Source: Maribacter aquivivus
GTDB lineage: Bacteria > Bacteroidota > Bacteroidia > Flavobacteriales > Flavobacteriaceae
Length of the DNA: 64,000 nucleotides
Assembly (NCBI RefSeq): GCF_900142175.1
Contig: NZ_FQZX01000002.1
Location: 539,317 to 603,316 of the forward strand
Direction of reading: 5' to 3'
Shown here: piece after piece, positions 8,445 to 17,697 of the stretch
Numbering within the stretch: position 1 is the first letter of the stretch
Layout of the letters: the number at the start of each line of letters is the position of its first letter
Notes under the pieces: generated by a model
The model's database searches: none
What the model saw: only the letters and a program-made list of their open reading frames with translations
What the model was told of the DNA's origin: nothing
Translations under genes and position numbers: made by a program

Positions 8445-9214
8445 GTTAGTTCTCCTTTAAATACTTGCTTTGCCTCACCTTTTAAATAGATATTACTATA
8501 AATACCTTGATTTTCTTCAAAAGTAACCTCAAGATTACCCCCAAGGGCATTTACTGCAATAGTTTTATTCTTTGTATTTCCTAAATGATACATACTCAAA
8601 GCAACTGCCGTTACCCCTGTGCCACATGATAAGGTTTCATCTTCAACCCCACGTTCGTAAGTTCTAATATCAAACCCACCTTCAGCATTGGCTTCTACAA
8701 AATTGATATTACTACCTTTTTCACCATATATACCATAACGCATACGCGCTCCTTCTTTGACAACATCAAAAGACTTTAATTCCTTCACTATTTGAACATG
8801 ATGTGGTGAGCCTGTATTCATAAATAGGGCACTAGCCTTTTCTTTTACCTCACTAACATCTGTCATTTTAAGACTTACAACATTACCAACAATCGTTGCT
8901 TCATGCAAACCATCTACAGCAATAAATGTTGTATCCTTTTTTATAATATCAAGAAAATGAGCAAAAGCTACAATACATCTACCGCCATTTCCACACATGC
9001 TACCTTCATTTCCATCGGCATTAAAATAGACCATTCTAAAGTCGGTAGACTCGTTATTCTCTAACAAAATAAGTCCGTCAGAACCTACTCCAAATCTTCT
9101 ATGACAGATTTTAGCAATTAATTTGGTATCGTCTTTAGGGAATTGCCCATTGCGATTGTCTATCATCACAAAATCGTTACCTGTACCTTGATATTTATAA
9201 AATGTGTTTTCCAT
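8438..9214 (-). CDS. dapF: Diaminopimelate epimerase
   Basis: A 258-residue DapF that interconverts LL- and meso-diaminopimelate for lysine and peptidoglycan. Both catalytic cysteines are visible, in EGSMCGNGGRC and in ETLSCGTGVTAVAL, as is the N-terminal YKYQGTGNDFVMIDNR. I place the start at the ATG at 9214 (MENTFYKYQG). The frame stays open to a TTG at 9232, but that would add six residues absent from the family. It is the first gene of the dapF-GNAT-mltG operon and is divergent from the DegP-type gene. Two cell-wall functions in one operon make sense. Confidence 0.97.
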   Translation of the reverse strand: MENTFYKYQGTGNDFVMIDNRNGQFPKDDTKLIAKICHRRFGVGSDGLILLENNESTDFRMVYFNADGNEGSMCGNGGRCIVAFAHFLDIIKKDTTFIAVDGLHEATIVGNVVSLKMTDVSEVKEKASALFMNTGSPHHVQIVKELKSFDVVKEGARMRYGIYGEKGSNINFVEANAEGGFDIRTYERGVEDETLSCGTGVTAVALSMYHLGNTKNKTIAVNALGGNLEVTFEENQGIYSNIYLKGEAKQVFKGELTW

Positions 9215-9305
9215 GGGATAATAAAGACTCAAAGATAGTACATAATTAGGTTTTGATTGGTAGTTAAAAAGTAGTTAAACGCTTATGGAATAGCATAAAA
9301 ACAAG

Positions 9306-9313
9306 TAATTTTG
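9306..9313 (+). promoter_or_regulatory. Putative Bacteroidota -7 element upstream of the DegP-type gene
   Basis: TAATTTTG fits the TAnnTTTG -7 consensus and lies 22 bases before the start codon. A convincing TTTG -33 box is not seen; TTAT at 9283-9286 has the right 19-base spacing. Confidence 0.5.
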
Positions 9314-9335
9314 TATAGAATACGTTAAAACTTTA

Positions 9336-10733
9336 ATGAATATGAAAAGATTAGCAAGCCTCTTGTTGGTATCTGTTTTTGCTGGAGCAATTACATTAGG
9401 TGCCTACAAACTGTTTTTCGAGAAAGAAAATTTCACCATTATTAGTCAAGAAAATAATGGTGGTGTTATAAATGCGAGCTATACCCCAACATCAGCAAGA
9501 GGTGCAGGCATAAATGAAGTTGATTTTACAACTGCTGCAGAAAATACAGTTAATGCCGTAGTACACGTTAAAAACATTACCATCAGTAAAGGACCGACAA
9601 CTATATTTGATGTTTTTTACGGAACAGGCGGTACTGCTGTACCACAGATTGGTACTGGGTCGGGAGTCATCATTTCTTCAGATGGATATATCGTTACCAA
9701 CAATCATGTCATCAATAAAGCAAATCAACTACAAGTAACTTTAAACAATAATCGAACATATAACGCAGAGCTTATTGGTACCGATCCAAATTCTGACATT
9801 GCTCTCATAAAGATTGACCCAGATGAAAAGCTACCTTATTTAGCCTTTGGTGATTCTGATCATACAAAAATTGGCGAATGGGTATTAGCTGTTGGCAACC
9901 CTTTTAATCTTACATCTACCGTAACTGCTGGCATTGTAAGTGCTAAAGCACGTAATCTTGGAAAAAACCAATCTTTTATACAAACTGATGCAGCTGTAAA
10001 TCCTGGTAATTCTGGTGGCGCTTTAGTAAATACTAACGGAGATTTAGTGGGTATTAACACCGCGATTACATCACAGACTGGATCTTATGTTGGGTATTCT
10101 TTTGCCGTACCTAGTAATATTGCCAAAAAAGTAGTGCAAGATATTTTGGAATATGGTAATGTTCAGAAAGGATTTATGGGCATAAGTCCTGCACCAGTAA
10201 ACACCAGAGACGCTATTGAAAAAGGAATTAATAATATTGACGGCGTATTCATAGAACTGGTCGAAGAAGAGTCTGCCGCACAAGAAGCGGGAATTATTGT
10301 CGGTGATATTATTAAAAAAGTCGATGAAATAGATGTGCATAAATATCCTGATTTAACTGGATATCTTTCTTCAAAAAGACCCGGCGACACCTTAGCTTTT
10401 GTAATTGATAGGGATAAAGAATTACTGACACTTCCCTTAGTTTTAAAAGAAAGACAAAAATTGGTTGTACCTGAAATGGGCTTAGAAGTTAAAAACCTTA
10501 CCGAACACGATAAAAAGGTTTACAAAACAACATCAGGAGTAAAAATCACCGGTGTACCTGAAAGATACAGAGGTTATGGCCTATCTGAAAAAGTAATTGT
10601 TAAGGTAGACGATCATGAGATAGGAAACATTGACGATGCCTACACTGCATTTGGTAGTATTTCTAAATACGGAAAAACAGTAATAGTCATGGTAGGCTCA
10701 AATGGGGAACGAGACCGATTAATCTTCCAGTAA
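9336..10733 (+). CDS. Periplasmic serine protease of the HtrA/DegP family
   Basis: A 465-residue HtrA-type protease with an N-terminal signal or anchor helix (residues 5-25). The catalytic triad is visible: His in YIVTNNHVINK, Asp in NSDIALIKID and Ser in NPGNSGGALV. A first PDZ domain starts at KGFMGISPAP; a second, more divergent PDZ-like region fills the last 100 residues. HtrA proteins degrade or refold misfolded envelope proteins. MNMKR could start at either of two ATGs six bases apart. It is monocistronic, with a -7 element ahead and a strong hairpin terminator behind, and is divergent from dapF. Confidence 0.93.
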   Translation: MNMKRLASLLLVSVFAGAITLGAYKLFFEKENFTIISQENNGGVINASYTPTSARGAGINEVDFTTAAENTVNAVVHVKNITISKGPTTIFDVFYGTGGTAVPQIGTGSGVIISSDGYIVTNNHVINKANQLQVTLNNNRTYNAELIGTDPNSDIALIKIDPDEKLPYLAFGDSDHTKIGEWVLAVGNPFNLTSTVTAGIVSAKARNLGKNQSFIQTDAAVNPGNSGGALVNTNGDLVGINTAITSQTGSYVGYSFAVPSNIAKKVVQDILEYGNVQKGFMGISPAPVNTRDAIEKGINNIDGVFIELVEEESAAQEAGIIVGDIIKKVDEIDVHKYPDLTGYLSSKRPGDTLAFVIDRDKELLTLPLVLKERQKLVVPEMGLEVKNLTEHDKKVYKTTSGVKITGVPERYRGYGLSEKVIVKVDDHEIGNIDDAYTAFGSISKYGKTVIVMVGSNGERDRLIFQ

Positions 10734-10752
10734 AAAATTACCAAAAAAATAT

Positions 10753-10781
10753 AGCCTTCGCAAAAGCGAGGGCTTTTTTTT
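10753..10781 (+). terminator. Rho-independent terminator of the HtrA gene
   Basis: AGCCTTCGC (10753-10761) pairs with GCGAGGGCT (10766-10774), one G-T wobble, around an AAAA loop, followed by eight T. Confidence 0.85.
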
Positions 10782-10813
10782 GAAAAATATTTATTTTAAG
10801 TGGTTAATTTTTC

Positions 10814-10821
10814 TAGTTTTG
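10814..10821 (+). promoter_or_regulatory. Putative -7 element of the GAPDH gene
   Basis: TAGTTTTG matches TAnnTTTG and lies 28 bases before the ATG. The -33 region is only T-rich (TTTT at 10794-10797). Confidence 0.5.
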
Positions 10822-10849
10822 TGCGAATTATAAAAATAATCAACTAATT

Positions 10850-12298
10850 ATGGCTCCACAGACCACATTTGAAAAAGAGCTGGCATTTCAAGCAGACCGT
10901 AGAAAAGCTACGACTGAATTTATCAAAATCGTAAGTGATTTATGGTATGATAAATCTATTGAAATTGTCCTTTTTAAAAATCAGGTTATTGACAAAAATG
11001 TAAGTGACATTATTCATTTACATGAGTACGCTGGTGAATTCGTACAAAAACCAATATCAATTTTTGATTCGGTTGAAATTTTACGTTCTATCTCAGATAT
11101 GCTTTTACCTCCTTCTAAATTAGATATTGGTAAATTAACGTATGAATACCATTCTGACACCAACATCTTAAACAATGTCAAATCTTTTGTAATTGACAAA
11201 TTACAATCTGCACAAGATTTCAAAAGCATTGAACCCAAAGATGTTGTTTTATACGGATTTGGACGTATTGGCAGGTTGGTTGCCAGGGAATTAATGTCTA
11301 AAACAGGTAAAGGAAATCAATTACGATTAAGAGCAATTGTAGTAAGAGGCAAACCAAGTATTGAAAATCTTGAAAAAAGAGCCAGTTTATTAAGAACGGA
11401 TTCTGTTCATGGTATTTTTAACGGTACAGTAAAAGTAGATTACGCTAACCTTAAACTTATTATAAATGGCACTACGGTACATGTTATTTATGCGAACATG
11501 CCAGAAGAAATTGACTATACAGAATATGGCATCAATAACGCTTTGGTCATTGACAATACCGGCGCATTTAGAACTAAAGAACAATTAGAAAGACACTTAC
11601 AAGCAAAAGGAGCTTTAAAGGTGTTGTTAACAGCACCAGGTAAAGAAGTTGCAAACATTGTACATGGTGTAAATCATTTAGAATATGATCCAGATGAAAC
11701 TGAAATATTTTCAGCTGCTTCATGTACAACAAATGCGATCACTCCTATTCTAAAAGCCATTGAAGAAACTTTAGGAATTGAAAAAGGTCACCTAGAAACT
11801 ATACACGCATACACCAATGACCAAAATTTGGTCGATAATATGCATGGTAAATACAGAAGAGGTCGTGCAGCCGCACTTAATATGGTAATTACCGAGACTG
11901 GAGCAGGAAAAGCTGTAACCAAAGCATTACCATCTTTAAAAGGCAAATTGACATCTAACGCTATTCGAGTTCCTGTACCTAACGGTTCTTTGGCTATTTT
12001 AAATCTTGATGTAAACCAAAAAACATCTCTTGAAGGTGTTAACAGCATGATTAAAAAATATGCTCTTGAAGGAGACTTGGTAGAGCAAATAAAATATTCT
12101 TTGGATAAGGAGTTGGTATCATCAGATATCATAGGCACCTCTGCCCCATCTATTTATGATAGTATGGCGACAATTGTATCTGAAAGCGGAAAAAACATTG
12201 TTCTGTACATATGGTATGATAACGAATACGGCTATTCGCATCAAGTAATTCGCCTAGCAAAGTATATTGCTAAAGTTCGTCGTTTTACATATTATTAA
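10850..12298 (+). CDS. gap: Glyceraldehyde-3-phosphate dehydrogenase, long form
   Basis: A 482-residue GAPDH, about 150 residues longer than the classical enzyme. The NAD-binding start VLYGFGRIGRLVARELM comes only at about residue 133, after a helical N-terminal extension. The active-site cysteine is in SAASCTTNAITP near residue 294, and the catalytic His and phosphate-binding parts follow in ETIHAYTNDQNLVDNMH and IRVPVPNGS. It oxidises glyceraldehyde 3-phosphate to 1,3-bisphosphoglycerate in glycolysis or the reverse. Long forms of this kind are known in Bacteroidota. What the extension does is unknown. The gene stands alone. Confidence 0.95.
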   Translation: MAPQTTFEKELAFQADRRKATTEFIKIVSDLWYDKSIEIVLFKNQVIDKNVSDIIHLHEYAGEFVQKPISIFDSVEILRSISDMLLPPSKLDIGKLTYEYHSDTNILNNVKSFVIDKLQSAQDFKSIEPKDVVLYGFGRIGRLVARELMSKTGKGNQLRLRAIVVRGKPSIENLEKRASLLRTDSVHGIFNGTVKVDYANLKLIINGTTVHVIYANMPEEIDYTEYGINNALVIDNTGAFRTKEQLERHLQAKGALKVLLTAPGKEVANIVHGVNHLEYDPDETEIFSAASCTTNAITPILKAIEETLGIEKGHLETIHAYTNDQNLVDNMHGKYRRGRAAALNMVITETGAGKAVTKALPSLKGKLTSNAIRVPVPNGSLAILNLDVNQKTSLEGVNSMIKKYALEGDLVEQIKYSLDKELVSSDIIGTSAPSIYDSMATIVSESGKNIVLYIWYDNEYGYSHQVIRLAKYIAKVRRFTYY

Positions 12299-12356
12299 TT
12301 TTTTTAAATTATGACATCTATTTATTAATATGCTACGTAGTTAAATAAAGGTTTTT

Positions 12357-12364
12357 TAGCTTTG
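12357..12364 (+). promoter_or_regulatory. Putative -7 element of the trmD-rplS gene run
   Basis: TAGCTTTG matches TAnnTTTG, 79 bases before the first start codon. No clear -33 box at the expected distance. Confidence 0.45.
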
Positions 12365-12443
12365 TTCTTTATTTTATAATTCGACATTTATAAAGTACTT
12401 TAGTCAACTCTAAATTATTCAAATTAACCTAAGAATCTATTAC

Positions 12444-13067
12444 ATGAAATTCTATAGAATACTTTTACTACTGGCATTGCTTTTAGCTAGTAACTTACAA
12501 TTTGCACAAGATACTGAAGAAGAGGATGATAAACTGTCTTTAGACGAAGGTCCTATTAGTAATCAATTCGATTTTATTGCTAAGCGTTCAGGTAATTATA
12601 GAGCTGACGGTATTAGATATGAAGTGGTAAAAGAAACTAATCTATTTAAGATTCGTAAGAATGTTTTAGATTCTATAGCTGCCATGAATAAAAAAACTGT
12701 TGAGCTTAAGGCAACGATTGCAGAACATGAGACTACTATTACATCTTTAAATAATAAGTTAGAAGAAACGACAACTAATTTAGGTGCCGTAACCGAAGAA
12801 AAAGATAGCATGTTTTTCCTAGGCTTGCCCGTTTCTAAAGGAACATATAATTTTGTTCTTTGGACGATTATCGGTGGATTATTTCTAACCCTTGGTTTGT
12901 TCATCTATAAGTTTAGAAATAGTAATATTTTGACTCAAGAAGCAAAACAAAATCTTTCTGAACTAGAGGTTGAATACGAAGATCATAGAAGAAGATCCCT
13001 AGAGCGTGAGCAAAAAGTCAGTAGGCAACTACAAGATGAGATAAATAAACAGAAGAAAACTAAATAA
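12444..13067 (+). CDS. Conserved flavobacterial coiled-coil membrane protein (not a methyltransferase)
   Basis: A 207-residue protein with a signal peptide (MKFYRILLLLALLLASNLQF), an acidic stretch, a coiled coil at about residues 85-120 (KKTVELKATIAEHETTITSL), one transmembrane helix at about 135-157 (YNFVLWTIIGGLFLTLGLF) and a second charged coiled coil to the C-terminus. The tail rich in Arg, Glu and Lys is presumably cytoplasmic. There is no SAM-binding fold. As I recall, database relatives are sometimes labelled tRNA (guanine-N1)-methyltransferase; that would be carry-over from the nearby trmD and is wrong. Function unknown. It has its own -7 element and is followed by a terminator. Confidence 0.75.
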   Translation: MKFYRILLLLALLLASNLQFAQDTEEEDDKLSLDEGPISNQFDFIAKRSGNYRADGIRYEVVKETNLFKIRKNVLDSIAAMNKKTVELKATIAEHETTITSLNNKLEETTTNLGAVTEEKDSMFFLGLPVSKGTYNFVLWTIIGGLFLTLGLFIYKFRNSNILTQEAKQNLSELEVEYEDHRRRSLEREQKVSRQLQDEINKQKKTK

Positions 13068-13070
13068 TTA

Positions 13071-13096
13071 AAAGCTCCTTAACGGAGCTTTTTTTT
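13071..13096 (+). terminator. Hairpin terminator
   Basis: AAAGCTCC (13071-13078) pairs with GGAGCTTT (13084-13091) around TTAAC, followed by T to 13096. It ends only four bases before the GNAT start codon, so it may be a partial terminator within the run. Confidence 0.8.
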
Positions 13097-13099
13097 GAT

Positions 13100-13543
13100 A
13101 TGAAAAGTATACGTAGAATTACAACAACAGAGATCACCGATATAATTCCTCTTTTTGATGGGTACAGGGTATTCTATAAAATGGAATCAGATATTGATGC
13201 TGCCGCCAGATTTCTAAATAATAGAATTACGAAAGACGAATCGATCATATTCGCCGCTTATGAAGGCAACAAGGCTATTGGTTTTGTGCAACTGTATTAC
13301 ACCTTCTCTTCTGTAAGCCTACAAAAATCTCTTGTTCTAAATGACCTGTTTGTTGATGCCAATTACCGAGGAGCGTCTATTGGAGAACAATTACTACTGA
13401 AAGCACAAGAATTTTGTAAAAAGAATAATTATAAAGGACTCGCTTTAGAAACCGCTATTGACAATCCGGCGCAAAAATTATATGAGAAATTAGGATGGGT
13501 AAAAGATTCCCACGCTTTTCATTACTTTTGGCAGGTTAAATGA
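13100..13543 (+). CDS. GNAT-family N-acetyltransferase
   Basis: A 147-residue single-domain GNAT protein. The acetyl-CoA loop is [20 protein letters not shown] near residue 88 (R-G-x-x-I-G), and the C-terminal strand region is [12 protein letters not shown], both standard for the family. It overlaps trmD by four bases (ATGA), so the two are translationally coupled. A role in acetylating a translation component is suggested by the neighbours only; the substrate is unknown. Confidence 0.85.
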   Translation: MKSIRRITTTEITDIIPLFDGYRVFYKMESDIDAAARFLNNRITKDESIIFAAYEGNKAIGFVQLYYTFSSVSLQKSLVLNDLFVDANYRGASIGEQLLLKAQEFCKKNNYKGLALETAIDNPAQKLYEKLGWVKDSHAFHYFWQVK

Positions 13544-14235
13544 TGATGCAAAATCAAAAGATGCGAATAGATATAATTACCGTATTACCAGAGTTACTTA
13601 CCAGCCCCTTTGAAGCTTCTATATTAAAAAGAGCTATAGAAAAAGGATTGGTAGAAGTCCACTTTCACAATCTTAGAGACTATACAGAAACAAAATACCG
13701 TAATGTTGATGATTATCAATTTGGTGGCGGGGCCGGAATGGTGCTCATGATTGAACCAATAGACAAATGTATTACCGATTTAAAATCGCAGCGCGAATAT
13801 GACGAGGTTATATATATGACTCCTGATGGCACTACATTGAACCAGAAAATGGCTAACACTATGTCAATGGCAGAAAACATTATCATTCTCTGTGGTCATT
13901 ACAAAGGTGTTGACCAACGTGTAAGAGATGCTTTTATTACCAAAGAAATATCTATTGGTGATTATGTGCTTTCGGGCGGAGAATTAGGCGCAGCCGTACT
14001 TTGCGATTCTATCATTAGATTATTACCTGGAGTACTGAACGATGAAACTTCTGCCCTAACGGATACATTCCAAGACGGATTATTAGCACCGCCTGTGTAT
14101 ACAAGACCAGCTGAATACAAAGGTATGAATGTGCCCGATATTCTATTAAGTGGCAATTTCGGAAAGATTGAAGAATGGCGAGAAAATAAGGCTTACGAGC
14201 GTACAGAAAAACTACGTCCGGACTTACTTGAGTAG
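13540..14235 (+). CDS. trmD: tRNA (guanine-N1)-methyltransferase
   Basis: A 231-residue TrmD, which methylates G37 of tRNAs ending their anticodon loop in GG and so prevents frameshifting. It has the deep trefoil-knot SPOUT fold. Seen: [31 protein letters not shown] near residue 63, [16 protein letters not shown] near 115 and [16 protein letters not shown] near 138, where the conserved catalytic Asp lies later in [13 protein letters not shown]. The annotated ATG overlaps the GNAT stop by four bases; the ATG eight codons in (MRIDII) fits the family N-terminus equally well. rplS follows after a promoter. Confidence 0.97.
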   Translation: MMMQNQKMRIDIITVLPELLTSPFEASILKRAIEKGLVEVHFHNLRDYTETKYRNVDDYQFGGGAGMVLMIEPIDKCITDLKSQREYDEVIYMTPDGTTLNQKMANTMSMAENIIILCGHYKGVDQRVRDAFITKEISIGDYVLSGGELGAAVLCDSIIRLLPGVLNDETSALTDTFQDGLLAPPVYTRPAEYKGMNVPDILLSGNFGKIEEWRENKAYERTEKLRPDLLE

Positions 14236-14271
14236 CCAAACTTTGGAAATTAAAGAAAAAGCACATAAATG

Positions 14272-14302
14272 CTTGTGTGTTTTAATTTAAATATTATTTT
14301 TG
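14272..14302 (+). promoter_or_regulatory. Promoter of rplS
   Basis: TTG at 14273-14275, 19 bases, then TATTTTTG at 14295-14302. This is the best match in the window to the Bacteroidota TTTG-N19-TAnnTTTG promoter. The same TATTTTTGCAC sequence recurs ahead of rpsF at 31507-31514 on the other strand. Confidence 0.65.
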
Positions 14303-14307
14303 CACCC

Positions 14308-14371
14308 TGTTAGAACAACCTCTGACGATAATCGTGAATGTTGCTTTAATTTAATTCCAATTAACTATACA
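14308..14371 (+). ncRNA. Putative rplS mRNA leader (L19 autoregulatory leader candidate)
   Basis: The roughly 65-base leader between the promoter and the rplS ATG can form a nested hairpin: CAAC (14316-14319) with GTTG (14340-14343), enclosing ACGA (14325-14328) with TCGT (14332-14335) and a TAA loop. I recall that a ribosomal-protein leader motif has been reported for L19 in Flavobacteria; that this sequence is that motif is inference from its position and fold. Confidence 0.4.
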
Positions 14372-14722
14372 ATGGAATCATTAATAAAATTTGTACAAGA
14401 CGAGTTCGTAACTAAAAAAGAATTTCCAAAATTTTCTTCTGGTGACACAATTACTGTGTACTACGAAATTAAGGAAGGTGAAAAAACGAGAACTCAGTTC
14501 TTTAAAGGAGTTGTAATACAACGTAGAGGTTCTGGTTCAACAGAAACTTTTACTATCCGTAAAATGTCAGGTACTGTTGGTGTTGAGCGTATCTTCCCTA
14601 TTAACTTACCTGCACTTCAAAAAATTGAAGTTAACAAACGTGGTAAAGTACGTAGATCTAGAATTTACTACTTCCGTGAATTAACTGGTAAGAAAGCTAG
14701 AATTAAAGAGATAAGAGGATAA
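14372..14722 (+). CDS. rplS: 50S ribosomal protein L19
   Basis: A 116-residue L19. The core VYYEIKEGEKTRTQFFKGVV and the signature FTIRKMSGTVGVERIFPIN are clear, and the basic tail KRGKVRRSRIYYFRELTGKK matches the family. I start it at the ATG at 14372 (MESLIKFVQDEF). The frame is open 24 codons further upstream, but that stretch overlaps the promoter and leader and is not L19-like. L19 sits at the 30S-50S interface. It lies after trmD, the widespread bacterial order, but has its own promoter here and a strong terminator after it. Confidence 0.97.
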   Translation: MESLIKFVQDEFVTKKEFPKFSSGDTITVYYEIKEGEKTRTQFFKGVVIQRRGSGSTETFTIRKMSGTVGVERIFPINLPALQKIEVNKRGKVRRSRIYYFRELTGKKARIKEIRG

Positions 14723-14743
14723 ATTTCTCTTCCTAAATAATAC

Positions 14744-14778
14744 AAAGCACCGTTTCATTTTGATACGGTGCTTTTTTT
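14744..14778 (+). terminator. Rho-independent terminator of rplS
   Basis: AAAGCACCGT (14744-14753) pairs perfectly with ACGGTGCTTT (14765-14774), followed by T to 14778. Confidence 0.88.
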
Positions 14779-14842
14779 ATGAACAAAAGTTAATAAACCA
14801 TGTTCATAATGTGTTGATTAATAAAAACTTACAGAAATAAGA

Positions 14843-14870
14843 TTTGAATTACTTTTTTTTTGTAATTTAG
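14843..14870 (+). promoter_or_regulatory. Putative promoter of the candidate RNA
   Basis: TTTG at 14843-14846 and TAATTTAG at 14863-14870 (one mismatch to TAnnTTTG), 16 bases apart, slightly shorter than the usual 17-19. Confidence 0.4.
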
Positions 14871-14876
14871 AGTGTG

Positions 14877-15262
14877 GTTAAGAAATAGGAATTTGAAAAT
14901 ATCCATTTTATCGCCACTACGAAGTTTACGTTCTATCGTATTGTTGTTTGACCAATTCATTTAATGATAATTAAATGAGGTAAATTTTAAGCTTATTAGC
15001 TGTCGCTCTTAAAACTTAAGATTAATTGAATTTTAAAAAAACTATATACTAGGTTTTTAATCTTCAATGAAGACAACAAAAAAGAAATGATGTGTAGATG
15101 TTAGGTTACGTACCTGAGAATCGAAAAACATTTTAAACGTTGAATTAGTGAAGCGGGTGCAATCAAGGGTTGCCGTTTTAATGAAAAATTAAAACAAACT
15201 GTCCGTAAACTTTTTCTAAAAAGCCATATCATTGTATGCGTACATTGATATGGCTTTTGTTA
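14877..15262 (+). ncRNA. Candidate structured non-coding RNA, about 385 nt, unassigned
   Basis: No reading frame of useful length is present from 14723 to 15366. Instead there are ordered complementary segments: AAGTTTACG (14922-14930) with CGTAAACTT (15204-15212) as a long-range closing helix; hairpin TCATTTAAT/ATTAAATGA (14957-14978, GATA loop); AAGATTAA (15018-15025) with TTAATCTT (15057-15064); AGGT/ACCT (15103-15115); and GTTTTAAT/ATTAAAAC (15175-15195, GAAAA loop). A strong terminator ends it. I see no tmRNA tag, no RNase P core and no SRP loop. The 5' end is estimated from a weak promoter. A 6S-type or other flavobacterial RNA is possible. In AT-rich DNA single hairpins arise by chance; the set together is the evidence. 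Confidence 0.5.
15219..15262 (+). terminator. Strong terminator ending the candidate RNA
   Basis: AAAAGCCATATCA (15219-15231) pairs perfectly with TGATATGGCTTTT (15246-15258). An inner TGTA/TACA extends the stem after a mismatch, and a TGCG loop caps it. It is the 3' end of a transcript that is neither rplS, which has its own terminator, nor icd. Confidence 0.85.
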
Positions 15263-15331
15263 TTTAACAAATCTTCCCTCTTTGTCTTAAATATAAAGCC
15301 CACTCCCCGCTTTCAAACTTTTAGAAAATCG

Positions 15332-15339
15332 TATATTTG
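15332..15339 (+). promoter_or_regulatory. Putative -7 element of icd
   Basis: TATATTTG matches TAnnTTTG, 27 bases before the ATG; TTTC at 15311-15314 with a 17-base spacer could be a weak -33 box. Confidence 0.5.
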
Positions 15340-15354
15340 TTCCGCTTAAATTAA

Positions 15355-17583
<2,229 letters not shown>

Positions 17584-17602
17584 TTGTATAATTTGAATTA
17601 AA

Positions 17603-17638
17603 AAATACCCTCAATGAAAGTTGAGGGTATTTTTTTTT
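17603..17638 (+). terminator. Rho-independent terminator of icd
   Basis: AAATACCCTCAA (17603-17614) pairs perfectly with TTGAGGGTATTT (17621-17632), followed by T to 17638. Confidence 0.88.
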
Positions 17639-17697
17639 GACTTTTAATTAGTTGTAGGAGTATCCCCTATTTCTAAGTATTTTTACAAAAAAAATTG

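Noticed and set aside
15067..15090. Seven-codon leader peptide (MKTTKKK)
   Set aside because: Short ATG-to-stop frames are expected by chance here; it lies inside the candidate RNA with no attenuator arrangement.
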